Of a DNA stretch of 64,000 nucleotides, positions 7,856 to 15,683 are shown one piece after another. Position 1 is the first letter of the stretch; the number at the start of each line of letters is the position of its first letter. The DNA comes from DASUBV01 sp035532295 (lineage in GTDB: Bacteria > Actinomycetota > Actinomycetes > Streptosporangiales > Streptosporangiaceae), in NCBI GenBank assembly GCA_035532295.1, contig DATKRH010000035.1, positions 1 through 64,000 of the forward strand, written 5' to 3'. The position numbers were made by a program, and so were the translations under genes. A model generated the notes under the pieces. It was not told where the DNA came from. It saw only the letters and a program-made list of their open reading frames with translations, and ran no database searches.

Positions 7856-9019
7856 GTGGACATGACGGTGAATACGGCCGGGTCCGCCCGCGATGATGCC
7901 GCAGCCGCGGCCAGCGTCGGGCAGCCGCAGCCGCCAGGCCTGCCTGCTGGCATCGATTCCGTACTGGCGGTGCTCTCCTCCTCGGCGGTCGTGCTGGACA
8001 GCGACGACCGGGTGCTGCGGGCCAGCGCGGCCGCGCGCTCCTTCGGGCTGGTCGACGGCGACCAGCTGGTCGTGCGCGAACTGGTGGCGCTCGCGCGGAA
8101 GGTCCGCCGGGACGGGAAGGTCCGCGAGGGCGAGATCGAGGTCTCGACGAGCAGGTTCAACGGACGGACCACCAGCTTCGCGGTCCGGGTCGCTCCGCTC
8201 GGCGCGGCCGTCGGCAACGGCGGGCTGGTGCTGCTGCTGGCCGAGGACCAGACCGAGAGCCGCCGCGTCGAGGAGGTGCGCCGGGACTTCGTGGCGAACA
8301 TCAGCCACGAGCTCAAGACGCCGGTCGGCGCCCTGGCCCTGCTGGCCGAGACGGTCGAGGACGCCGTGCATGATCCCGAGGCGGTCCTGCGGTTCGCCGG
8401 GCGCATGCGGCAGGAGGCATCGAGGCTGACCGACCTGGTGCAGGACCTGATCATGCTGTCCCGGATCCAGGCGGCCGAGCCGGTGCCCGATCCCACCCCG
8501 ATCGAGGTCGATACCGTGGTCGCCGAGGCCCTGGACAGGTGCCGGATGCGGGCCAGCGCGCACGGCATCGAGCTGGCCGCCAGCGGCGAGCGTGGCATGT
8601 CCATCCTGGGGGACGAGGACCTGATGGTCACCGCGCTGCGCAACCTGCTGGAGAACGCCGTCGCCTACAGCCCGGAGAAGACGCGGGTGCTGGTCTCCAC
8701 CCGGCGCGCGGGCGCCAACGCGGTCGAGATCAGCGTGGCCGACCAGGGCATCGGCATTCCCGAGCGCGATCTTGAGCGCATCTTCGAGCGCTTCTATCGC
8801 GTCGATCCCGCGCGATCACGCGCCACCGGCGGTACGGGCCTGGGCCTGGCCATCGCCAAGCACGTCACCGTCGCGCACGGCGGCACGATCACCGTGTGGA
8901 GCAAGGAGGGCTCCGGGTCCACGTTCACGTTGCGGTTGCCACTGAGAACGTCCAGCGTGTCGCCCCCTGGCGGCACCGAACACGAAACGGCGCGACCTGC
9001 CAAGGAGGCAGTCAAGTGA
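7856..9019 (+). CDS. senX3: SenX3-like sensor histidine kinase lacking N-terminal membrane helices
   Basis: A 387-residue kinase of the phosphate-sensing SenX3-RegX3 pair. It has a PAS-like segment (about 30-130), an H-box FVANISHELKTPVGA with phospho-acceptor His151, an N-box LRNLLENAVAYSP, G1 VADQGIGIP, an F-box region and G2 GGTGLGLAI. Mycobacterial SenX3 starts with two transmembrane helices. Here the protein opens with a hydrophilic Ala/Asp/Pro segment, and an in-frame TGA at 7826-7828 leaves room for only nine more codons upstream, so the protein appears soluble. The GTG at 7856 or the ATG at 7862 is the start. The stop overlaps the regX3 start (GTGA). Confidence 0.92.
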   Translation: MDMTVNTAGSARDDAAAAASVGQPQPPGLPAGIDSVLAVLSSSAVVLDSDDRVLRASAAARSFGLVDGDQLVVRELVALARKVRRDGKVREGEIEVSTSRFNGRTTSFAVRVAPLGAAVGNGGLVLLLAEDQTESRRVEEVRRDFVANISHELKTPVGALALLAETVEDAVHDPEAVLRFAGRMRQEASRLTDLVQDLIMLSRIQAAEPVPDPTPIEVDTVVAEALDRCRMRASAHGIELAASGERGMSILGDEDLMVTALRNLLENAVAYSPEKTRVLVSTRRAGANAVEISVADQGIGIPERDLERIFERFYRVDPARSRATGGTGLGLAIAKHVTVAHGGTITVWSKEGSGSTFTLRLPLRTSSVSPPGGTEHETARPAKEAVK

Positions 9020-9702
9020 CTCGGGTACTCGTTGTCGAGGACGAGGAATCGTTCAGCGACGCGCTGTCCTACATGCTGCGCAAGGAAGGCTTCGAGGTCG
9101 CGGTCTGTCCCACTGGCCCGGACGCGATCGACACCTTCGACCGGACCGGGGCCGATCTGGTGCTCCTGGACCTCATGCTGCCCGGCCTGCCCGGCAGCGA
9201 GGTGTGCCGGAGCCTGCGCGAGCGGTCGAATGTCCCGGTCATCATGCTGACCGCCAAGGACAGCGAGATTGACAAGGTCGTGGGCCTGGAGCTGGGGGCG
9301 GACGACTACGTGACCAAGCCGTTCTCCTCTCGCGAGCTGGTCGCCCGGATCCGGGCCGTGCTGCGGCGCCGGGGGGACACGGAGGAGGCGCTGACCTCCG
9401 TCATGGAATCGGGCCCGGTCCGGATGGACGTGGACCGGCATGTGGTGACGGTTCGCAACGCGCAGGTTCAGCTGCCGCTCAAGGAGTTCGAGCTGCTGGA
9501 ATTCCTGCTGCGTAACGCCGGCCGGGTGCTCACCCGGATGCAGCTCATCGACCGGGTCTGGGGCTCTGACTACGTCGGCGACACCAAGACCCTGGATGTG
9601 CACGTCAAGCGGCTGCGGGCGAAGGTCGAGACGGACCCGGCCAACCCGACGCACATCGTGACCGTCCGCGGACTGGGTTACAAGTTCGAGCCGGTCGGCT
9701 GA
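9016..9702 (+). CDS. regX3: Response regulator RegX3 (OmpR/PhoB family)
   Basis: A 228-residue regulator that activates phosphate-starvation genes in actinobacteria. The receiver domain (1-118) has acidic pocket E8/D9/E10, phospho-acceptor Asp52 in LVLLDLMLPG, and conserved T and K in MLTAKDS and TKPFSSRELVARI. The C-terminal winged helix includes LPLKEFELLEFLLRN and THIVTVRGLGYKFEP. The GTG start at 9016 overlaps the senX3 TGA and has an AAGGAGG site eight bases upstream, which decides the start. It is translationally coupled to its kinase. Confidence 0.96.
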   Translation: MTRVLVVEDEESFSDALSYMLRKEGFEVAVCPTGPDAIDTFDRTGADLVLLDLMLPGLPGSEVCRSLRERSNVPVIMLTAKDSEIDKVVGLELGADDYVTKPFSSRELVARIRAVLRRRGDTEEALTSVMESGPVRMDVDRHVVTVRNAQVQLPLKEFELLEFLLRNAGRVLTRMQLIDRVWGSDYVGDTKTLDVHVKRLRAKVETDPANPTHIVTVRGLGYKFEPVG

Positions 9703-9744
9703 CCCCGGGAGCGTTACGGCCCGGCTTCCAGCGCCCTCCCGGGG
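9703..9744. terminator. Hairpin between convergent regX3 and lipoprotein genes
   Basis: Perfect 9-bp arms (ccccgggag 9703-9711; ctcccgggg 9736-9744) flank a 24-base loop immediately after the regX3 stop. The position between convergent genes suggests a bidirectional terminator, although no T-run follows. Confidence 0.55.
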
Positions 9745-9754
9745 CCGCCGCGGG

Positions 9755-10402
9755 CTAAGGCGTGCTGGTGCTGGACGGGCTCGGCGTCGTCGCCGGGCTG
9801 GTCGTCAGGCCGCTGGCGGACGGCGACGGAGACACTCGGCGATGGTGCTTCCCGGGCGACAGGGTCGGCGTCGGCGTCGGGGCGGGCGAGAACGTGCCGT
9901 AGGCCCCCGTCATGGCCACGACGGGGACGCGCAGCCGGACGCTTCCCCCGTTCTGGAAGTTCAGCACCAGGGTGATCGCCGACCCGCTGGTCAGGGTCCG
10001 GGTCAGCCCGGTCAGGACCGCCTGGGGCCGCGGTCCGGTCAGCAGCACGACCTGGGATGAGGCGAGCCTGATGCTGCCACCGGGGATCGTGACGGCCGTC
10101 GCCGTGCCGGGCGCCTGGATGCTGATCAGCCGGTCCGGGCTGCCGTCGTTCACCAGGGCGAAGAACAGGCTGGCCGACTGGCCCGCCTGCAGCGCGGCCG
10201 GCGGCGGCGCGCCCAGCACGAACACGTTCCTGATGGCCATGTGCTGAGCTGTTGTCACCCCCGCGCCTTCCGTCGGGTAGTGCCAGTTCAGAATGGGGGC
10301 GTTGCTGCCGGCCCCGCATCCGGCCAGGACCGGGATCAGCGCTGCGGCCGCCACGATCAGCAGGCGGCGCGGCAACCCGCTCGCCCGACTGCTCCAGAAC
10401 AC
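9755..10402 (-). CDS. Secreted lipoprotein, PCu(A)C-like fold suspected
   Basis: A 215-residue exported lipoprotein. A basic N-terminus and hydrophobic run end in the lipobox PVLAGC near residue 29. The central domain (about 45-165: IRNVFVLGAPP, SASLFFALVNDG, LTSGSAITLVLNF) has the beta-rich rhythm of PCu(A)C/DUF461 proteins, but the Met/His copper ligands are not evident. The tail is a Pro/Thr/Ser-rich linker. Such lipoproteins occur near regX3 in other actinomycetes. The start is GTG at 10402. The precise function is unknown. Confidence 0.72.
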   Translation of the reverse strand: MFWSSRASGLPRRLLIVAAAALIPVLAGCGAGSNAPILNWHYPTEGAGVTTAQHMAIRNVFVLGAPPPAALQAGQSASLFFALVNDGSPDRLISIQAPGTATAVTIPGGSIRLASSQVVLLTGPRPQAVLTGLTRTLTSGSAITLVLNFQNGGSVRLRVPVVAMTGAYGTFSPAPTPTPTLSPGKHHRRVSPSPSASGLTTSPATTPSPSSTSTP

Positions 10403-10527
10403 GGGGTGCTCCCCTCGACGGATGTGCCCGGGATGTCCCGGCAGCGGACTGCGCCCGGGACGTCGGAAAGCGTAGTCGGCACTCGGAGGCCGGTCCGCGC
10501 CGGCCCGGCCCTTCGGCGCGGCGAGCC

Positions 10528-11457
10528 CTAGGACGACGTCGCCGGCGTCCTAGGCGTGGCTGTCGGCGCGCTGGGCGTGGCTGTCGGCGTCCCGGGCGTG
10601 GCTGTCGGCGGCTGCCTGGCTGTCGCCGCGGGCGTCGACGCTCCCGCGCTCGTGGCCTGCAACGCGTCTAGCTGCGCGGTCAGCCGGAACGCCGGCGGCA
10701 GCGACGCTGCCACGGTGACGGAGCCATCCCGCCCGGCCAGCACCGCGGTGAGCCCCGTAGGGGGATAAGCCGCGTACAGGGTGCCGGTATAGTCCTCGGC
10801 CACGCGCGGCGGTCCGGGTTCCCGCGCCGCCAGTTGCCGGAGGGCGGCGAGGTGGCCCTTCGCGCTGACCAGGTAGAGCGCGACGCCGGCTGCCCCAGCC
10901 TGCCGGACCAGCTGGCGAATCGCCGTGACGCAGTTGCAGCCGACCGGGACGAGCGCCAGCACCGCTGGCGTCAGGCCCCGCAGCGCGGTCGGCTTGGCGT
11001 CGATCTTGATGGCCTTGTCGGGCAGGTTCCTGGCGGGCACCGCCGTGGGCGAGTCCGGAGGGCTCGCGGGCGGGCTGGTGGCCGGACGGTTCGAGGCGCC
11101 CGCGGTTGCCGTTGGCCGGGGCGCGGCGGGCAGGTCCCCGCCCGGCCCCGCGGTGAAGACGGTCAGTAGGGTGCCGGCGATCAGGGCGAGCACCAGGCAG
11201 CTGGCCAGCAGCGGCAGCACCACTCCGTCGCGCGTGAGCGGCCTGTGCAGGCGTATCCGGCGCTGCTGCCGCCGCAGCGCGCGTAGCTCACGCCGGTATG
11301 CCTGCACGTCTCGATCGAGTTCCCGTGCGTCGTCGGGAACCTCAATGTCGACCGGCGGGAGCCCAGAGTCGTCCCGTTCCGGTTCGCCGCCAAGGTTCAC
11401 TAGCACCTCTCCGGCAAGAGCGATCGTCTCCTTCAGTATGAGCCCACCGGCGGCCAT
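10528..11457 (-). CDS. Membrane-anchored thioredoxin-like protein with CxC motif
   Basis: A 309-residue protein with a charged cytoplasmic N-terminus (RRELRALRRQQRRIRLHR), one transmembrane helix (LPLLASCLVLALIAGTLLTVF), a Pro/Ala/Thr linker, and an extracytoplasmic domain containing VPVGCNCVTAIRQLVRQAG and ALYLVSAKG. The CNC pair at a strand-helix junction resembles a thioredoxin-fold active site, which suggests thiol redox work, but this is inference. The ATG at 11457 is preferred over the far upstream ATG at 11583. The C-terminus is built of PTATPxT repeats from a 21-bp tandem DNA repeat. It is divergent from carD. Confidence 0.7.
   Translation of the reverse strand: MAAGGLILKETIALAGEVLVNLGGEPERDDSGLPPVDIEVPDDARELDRDVQAYRRELRALRRQQRRIRLHRPLTRDGVVLPLLASCLVLALIAGTLLTVFTAGPGGDLPAAPRPTATAGASNRPATSPPASPPDSPTAVPARNLPDKAIKIDAKPTALRGLTPAVLALVPVGCNCVTAIRQLVRQAGAAGVALYLVSAKGHLAALRQLAAREPGPPRVAEDYTGTLYAAYPPTGLTAVLAGRDGSVTVAASLPPAFRLTAQLDALQATSAGASTPAATARQPPTATPGTPTATPSAPTATPRTPATSS
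10554..10616. repeat. 21-bp tandem repeat, 3 copies
   Basis: Copies of a unit beginning gcgtggctgtcggc start at 10554, 10575 and 10596 and encode the PTATPxT tail of the thioredoxin-like membrane protein. Confidence 0.88.
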
Positions 11458-11599
11458 CCGTGCCAGCCCGGGCTGGGTGATTGAGGACTCGCCCGCGGGC
11501 CGGCCAGATCCCCGGTCAGGCGGGTCCGCCAGGGGCGCCCGCAGGCCGGCGCGCCGTGCGCTGGTCGGCCAGGCCGAAATCAACTCTGGTTATCGAGCT

Positions 11600-11685
11600 A
11601 TTGACCTGCATCTATGCCACTAACGCGGGCTAATCGCCCTTGCTGCACGTGGTAAGATAGCTGCAGCGGAAGGGGTACATGCCAC
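11600..11685 (+). promoter_or_regulatory. Likely carD promoter and ribosome binding site
   Basis: A TAAGAT hexamer at 11653-11658 is a plausible -10 element; no convincing -35 lies 17 bp upstream. A GGAAGGGG stretch precedes the ATG at 11686. This is a locally AT-richer gap between divergent genes. Confidence 0.4.
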
Positions 11686-12168
11686 ATGTCTTTCAAGGTC
11701 GGCGACACCGTCGTCTACCCCCATCATGGGGCTGCTCGGATCGAGGAGATCGAGACCCGTTCGATCAAAGGTGAGGATAGAACTTACCTCGTGCTCAAGG
11801 TCGACAAGGGCGACCTGACTGTGCGTGTTCCCGCGGACAATGCCGAGCTTGTCGGCGTCCGGGACGTGGTCGGGCAGGAAGGACTGGAGCGCGTATTCGA
11901 GGTACTGCGCGCCCCGTACACGGAAGAGCCGACCAACTGGTCCCGGCGGTATAAGGCCAACCTGGAAAAGCTTGCTTCTGGAGACGTCAACAAGGTAGCC
12001 GAGGTAGTCCGGGATCTCTGGCGCAGGGACCGTGAGCGCGGTCTCTCGGCAGGGGAGAAGCGGATGCTGGCCAAGGCGCGGCAGATTCTGGTCAGCGAGC
12101 TGGCGCTGGCCGAGAAGACGAATGAGGACAAGGCCGAGGCCCTGCTCGACGAGATTCTCGGTAACTGA
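11686..12168 (+). CDS. carD: CarD/CdnL-type RNA polymerase-binding regulator
   Basis: A 160-residue global regulator that binds the RNA polymerase beta subunit and stabilises open complexes. The N-terminal Tudor-like domain starts MSFKVGDTVVYPHHGAARI, and the basic helical DNA-contacting domain includes PTNWSRRYKANLEKLASGD and LSAGEKRMLAKARQIL. Length and sequence are typical of the essential actinobacterial CarD. In mycobacteria carD is followed by ispD-ispF; here ispF follows directly after 105 bp. Confidence 0.97.
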   Translation: MSFKVGDTVVYPHHGAARIEEIETRSIKGEDRTYLVLKVDKGDLTVRVPADNAELVGVRDVVGQEGLERVFEVLRAPYTEEPTNWSRRYKANLEKLASGDVNKVAEVVRDLWRRDRERGLSAGEKRMLAKARQILVSELALAEKTNEDKAEALLDEILGN

Positions 12169-12273
12169 GCGCACACCCGTGCTGCGCAGGCATGAGCCCG
12201 TGCCAGGTGCAGGCTGTGACTGTGCGCCGTGTAACGGCAGTCGCCCGGATTCGCCGCGATTTAGGGTCCGGCG

Positions 12274-12762
12274 ATGAAGGGCGACCTGCCGAGGGTGGGT
12301 ATCGGGACTGATGTCCATCCGCTGGCTGCGGGCAGGCCGCTCTACCTGGCCGGCCTGCTGTGGCCGGATGAGCCCGGCCTAGCCGGGCACTCCGATGGTG
12401 ACGTAGCCGCGCATGCCGTTTGCGATGCGCTGCTGTCGGCCGCCGGGCTGGGCGACCTGGGCCAGCACTTCGGTACCAGCAAACCGGAATGGGCTGGCGC
12501 GCGCGGCACGGTGCTGCTGCGGGAGACCGCCACGATCCTCACGGACGCGGGATTCCTCGTGGGTAACGTAGCGGTCCAGGTGATCGGCAACCGGCCCAGG
12601 ATCTCGACGCGGAAGTCCGAGTCCGAGGCCGTCTTGTCGGCGGCCCTCGACGGCTCGCCGGTCAGCGTGTCCGGCACGACCACCGACGGCCTGGGCCTGA
12701 CCGGCCGGGGCGAGGGAATAGCCGCGGTGGCGACTGCCCTGGTGATCCGCCGCCGCGCCTGA
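12274..12762 (+). CDS. ispF: 2-C-methyl-D-erythritol 2,4-cyclodiphosphate synthase
   Basis: A 162-residue MEP-pathway enzyme that cyclises CDP-methylerythritol 2-phosphate to MEcPP, releasing CMP. The metal ligands are visible in GTDVHPL (Asp13, His15) and in GHSDGDVAAHAVCDALL; the ending SGTTTDGLGLTGRGEGIA is the conserved C-terminal signature. Normally ispD precedes it or is fused to it; neither is present here. The start ATG at 12274 is followed by the family-typical RVGIGTDVH. It is convergent with the DUF2637 gene, 27 bp away. Confidence 0.96.
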   Translation: MKGDLPRVGIGTDVHPLAAGRPLYLAGLLWPDEPGLAGHSDGDVAAHAVCDALLSAAGLGDLGQHFGTSKPEWAGARGTVLLRETATILTDAGFLVGNVAVQVIGNRPRISTRKSESEAVLSAALDGSPVSVSGTTTDGLGLTGRGEGIAAVATALVIRRRA

Positions 12763-12789
12763 CCGGGACCGGCCAGGCGCGAGGACGGC

Positions 12790-14145
12790 CTAGCCGTCGT
12801 AGTCCTCGCCCGGCGGGGTAGGCGAGCTCCACATTCGGTGGAACGCCGGGGGCAGCGGGGCGCCTGGACCCGCGTCGGCGCGAACCTGGGCGTCGGCGGC
12901 TGGATCGGCGTCGGCGGCTGGATCGGCTGGCCCGCCGTTCTGGGCTGGGGTCGCGAATTCTGCCGGAGGCGCCGCCACGTACACGGGCTCAGCGTCTGCT
13001 TGCCCAGCGTCTGCCGGCCCAGCGTCGGATTGCCCAGCGTCTGCTTGCCCAGCGTCTGCTTGCCCAGCGTCTGCCGGCCCAGCGTCTGCCGGCCCAGCGT
13101 CTGCCGGCCCAGCGTCGGATTGCTGCGGCCCGTCGGTGGCATCCGCCTGGACACGCGGGGCCGGAACGTTCGGCGCTTCCGGGGGTGCGATCACGTCGTC
13201 TGCCTTGGCACCCGGCAGCGTGGCCGGGACTGGACTGGCCGGCGGTACCGGGCTCGGCGCAGTCTGGACCGTGCTGGCGGCCTGAACCGGAGGCGCCGGA
13301 AGCGCCGGGGCAGGAGGCTGGGCCACGGCAGGGGGCTGGGCCGGTGCGTTTAGCTGGCCCGGGGCGCCGTGCTGGCCCATTCCGGTGAACTGCTGGCCGT
13401 GGCCGCCGGGCTGGCCCATGCCATACGTGCCATACGGAGGCCGCGGAGGCTGAGGCCGCGGAGGCTGCGGACCTTGCTGGCCGGCCCAGGGCGGCAGCGC
13501 CGCGACCGGCGGTCCGTACGGGGCCGACAGGCCGCGGCCCGCCCCTGCTGATCCCGCGCCCGGCGCTGCTGTGCCCGGAGCCGCCACCGCGGCGCGGTGC
13601 AGCCTGGCGTGCCGCAACATTGCCAGCAGCAGCCCGAAGCCCATCAGCACCAGCGCCCACGGAATGATCGCCGCCGCTGCGGCAGCGGGCCGGTGCGGAA
13701 GCTTGATCCCGGTCGAGTGCAGCGCGTCGCCGCCGGCCGCCGCGGCGACCAGCACCAGCAGCGCCAGCCAGGCGTAGGCCCTGCTGAGCGCGCCGGCGCC
13801 ACGCAGCGAGAGCACCGCGGCGCAGGCGATGATCAGCATGGCGTCGAAGATGACGGGGTAGACGCGGGCGAGCGAGGACGAGACGCCGGCCTGCAGCGCG
13901 ACCGCATGGATTCCCGGGTAGGACAGCAGGAAGGCAGCAGCGGCGAGCACGAGCAGGCCGATGCAGACTGCGGTCAGAGCCAGCAGGCGCAGAACCCGGC
14001 TGGCCGCTGTCGGGGGGGCCGGAGCGGGACCAGCCGGAGCGGGACCAGCCGGAGGAAGGCCAGCCGGAGGGAGGCCAGCCGGAGGGAGGCCAGCGGAAGC
14101 GGGACTATAGGCCGGATGCGAAGCCGGATGCGGAGAGTGGTTCAT
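12790..14145 (-). CDS. DUF2637 four-helix membrane protein with long PADAG-repeat tail
   Basis: A 451-residue protein. After a Pro/Ala-rich start, residues about 50-180 form four membrane helices with the DUF2637 signature LLSYPGIHAVALQAGV and the later GGDALHSTGIKLPHR. DUF2637 proteins are actinobacterial and of unknown function, often encoded on or near conjugative or regulatory loci. The C-terminal 270 residues are a Pro/Gly/Gln-rich disordered tail with nine ADAG pentapeptides. The gene sits between ispF and hmgA, interrupting the usual ispF-cysS neighbourhood. Both ends of the gene hold 15-bp repeats. Confidence 0.82.
   Translation of the reverse strand: MNHSPHPASHPAYSPASAGLPPAGLPPAGLPPAGPAPAGPAPAPPTAASRVLRLLALTAVCIGLLVLAAAAFLLSYPGIHAVALQAGVSSSLARVYPVIFDAMLIIACAAVLSLRGAGALSRAYAWLALLVLVAAAAGGDALHSTGIKLPHRPAAAAAAIIPWALVLMGFGLLLAMLRHARLHRAAVAAPGTAAPGAGSAGAGRGLSAPYGPPVAALPPWAGQQGPQPPRPQPPRPPYGTYGMGQPGGHGQQFTGMGQHGAPGQLNAPAQPPAVAQPPAPALPAPPVQAASTVQTAPSPVPPASPVPATLPGAKADDVIAPPEAPNVPAPRVQADATDGPQQSDAGPADAGPADAGPADAGQADAGQADAGQSDAGPADAGQADAEPVYVAAPPAEFATPAQNGGPADPAADADPAADAQVRADAGPGAPLPPAFHRMWSSPTPPGEDYDG
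12990..13124. repeat. 15-bp tandem repeat, 9 copies
   Basis: Units of consensus cagcgtctgccggcc run without interruption from 12990 to 13124. They encode the (P/Q/S)ADAG pentapeptides of the DUF2637 protein. Variants cttgcc, ccggcc and ggattgcc are intermixed, which suggests internal duplications. Confidence 0.95.
14021..14105. repeat. 15-bp tandem repeat, 5 full copies plus a partial
   Basis: Units starting at 14021, 14036, 14051, 14066 and 14081 (consensus ggagggaggccagcc) encode LPPAG/GPAPA repeats at the N-terminus of the DUF2637 protein. Confidence 0.9.
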
Positions 14146-14440
14146 CGGGGCACACTCGTCCTTTCAGCACGATTTCGGCCCGCTTATAGTTCGGGATAAG
14201 GGGCAATCCTCTTGCCTGGCAGCAGCCTACGACCGCAGGGGCGCACATATGCCACGGAGCAAGGCCAAGCGCGCGTTCCGGAACCGGCCAGGGCCCTGTC
14301 CCGCAGGCGGGCGCCACCCTGACGGCGCCCACCCTGACGGCGCCCGGCGGGACGACAGCACGGCCTGAGGACAGCACGGCCGGACCACAGCACGGCCGGA
14401 CCACAGCACGGCCGGCAAACATGGCGGCAAAGGAGCCGAT
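14146..14440. other. Intergenic region between DUF2637 gene and hmgA, with noncoding tandem repeats
   Basis: This 295-bp divergent region carries no supported gene. It holds a 15-bp unit twice (14315-14344) and a 16-bp unit four times (14351-14414). A GGAG precedes the hmgA ATG. The upstream half (14155-14250) is locally less GC-rich and may hold both promoters; I could not fix -35/-10 pairs. Confidence 0.6.
14351..14414. repeat. 16-bp noncoding tandem repeat, 4 copies
   Basis: Units of consensus gaccacagcacggccg start at 14351, 14367, 14383 and 14399, just upstream of hmgA. The unit length is not a multiple of three, in contrast to coding arrays in this window. Confidence 0.9.
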
Positions 14441-15640
14441 ATGCCGTATTACCGGGTGGCCGGAGAGATTCCGCGTAAGCGCCACGTCCGTTTCCGCAGT
14501 CCGGACGGGCACCTGTACGCCGAGGAGCTGATGGGCGAGGAGGGTTTCGTTTCGGATTCCTCGCTGCTCTATCACGCTCATCCGCCCACCGCGATCGTTA
14601 AGAGCGAGGGCCTGGCCGACCCGGCCGCCGGGCATGACCTGGCGTCCAATCACCCGCTGCTGCCGCGCCATTTCCGGACTCAGGAGCTGCCGGCTGGCGG
14701 TGACCTGGTGCTGGGCAGGCAGTTGCTGCTGGGCAACGACGACGTCCGGGTGAGCTTCGCCGCGGCCGGCGAGCCGTCGGGCCTCTACCGGAACTCCACC
14801 GGCGACGAGGCCATCTACGTGCGATCGGGCACCGTCCGGCTGGAATCGGTGTACGGCTCAATCGCCGCCGCCGCCGGGGACTATGTCGTCGTCCCGAGGG
14901 GGACGATCCACCGCTGGCTGCCCGGGCCCGCCGAGCCGGGCCAGCAACTCCAGGCGCTGGTGGTCGAGGCCAGCGGGCACATCAGGCCGCCTCGCCGGTA
15001 CCTGTCCCAGTTCGGTCAGTTCCTGGAGCACGCGCCGTACTGCGAGCGCGACCTGCGCGGGCCGGAGGGGCCGCTGATCGCCGAGGGCGAGGACGTGCCG
15101 GTTATCGTCCGTAACCGCGCGGGGCTGACGACGCTGACCTACGCCTTCCATCCGTTCGACGTGGTGGGCTGGGACGGCTGCCTGTATCCGTATGCGTTCA
15201 ACATCGCCGACTTCGAGCCGATCGTGAAGCGCACCCACGCGCCGCCGCCGGTGCACCAGACCTTCGAGGGGCCTAACTTCGTGATCTGCTCCTTCTGCCC
15301 GCGCCCGCTGGACTTCGATCCGGAGGCGGTGCCGATCCCGTACAACCACCACAACGTCGACTCCGACGAGATGATGTATTACGTCGGCGGGGATTACTCG
15401 GCCCGCAAGGGTTCGGGAGTCGGCGTCGGGTCGATCACGCTGCACCCGTCCGGTTTCACGCACGGGCCACAACCCGGTGCCGTGGAGGCCGTCATCAAGG
15501 GCCTGGCCGAGGGGCGCACTACCACGGACGAGACGGCCGTCATGATCGACACCTTCCGCCCGCTGCTGCTGGCGCGGGCGGGCCGGTCAGTCGAGGATCC
15601 CGAGTACCCCTGGAGCTGGGCCAGGGCGGCTCGCGGCTGA
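14441..15640 (+). CDS. hmgA: Homogentisate 1,2-dioxygenase
   Basis: A 399-residue cupin dioxygenase that opens homogentisate to maleylacetoacetate in tyrosine/phenylalanine catabolism using Fe(II). The opening MPYYRVAGEIPRKRH, the double PYNHHNVDSDEMMYY and the later HPSGFTHGPQPG are family signatures. By alignment with the human enzyme (His335, Glu341, His371), the iron ligands should be His304, Glu310 and His341. It stands alone: no fumarylacetoacetase or 4-hydroxyphenylpyruvate dioxygenase gene is adjacent. It is 43 bp upstream of cysS in the same direction. Confidence 0.94.
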   Translation: MPYYRVAGEIPRKRHVRFRSPDGHLYAEELMGEEGFVSDSSLLYHAHPPTAIVKSEGLADPAAGHDLASNHPLLPRHFRTQELPAGGDLVLGRQLLLGNDDVRVSFAAAGEPSGLYRNSTGDEAIYVRSGTVRLESVYGSIAAAAGDYVVVPRGTIHRWLPGPAEPGQQLQALVVEASGHIRPPRRYLSQFGQFLEHAPYCERDLRGPEGPLIAEGEDVPVIVRNRAGLTTLTYAFHPFDVVGWDGCLYPYAFNIADFEPIVKRTHAPPPVHQTFEGPNFVICSFCPRPLDFDPEAVPIPYNHHNVDSDEMMYYVGGDYSARKGSGVGVGSITLHPSGFTHGPQPGAVEAVIKGLAEGRTTTDETAVMIDTFRPLLLARAGRSVEDPEYPWSWARAARG

Positions 15641-15683
15641 GCACGCGCCGCATCCGCTAGCCAGCACCCAGTAGCCTTGGCAG

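Noticed and set aside
7672..8643. Minus-strand frame opposite senX3
   Set aside because: Ser/Arg/Thr-rich shadow without domains; the plus strand holds a clear histidine kinase.
11601..11635. ttgacc at 11601 as the -35 of carD
   Set aside because: It is over 45 bp from the TAAGAT at 11653, so the spacing does not fit one sigma-A-type promoter.
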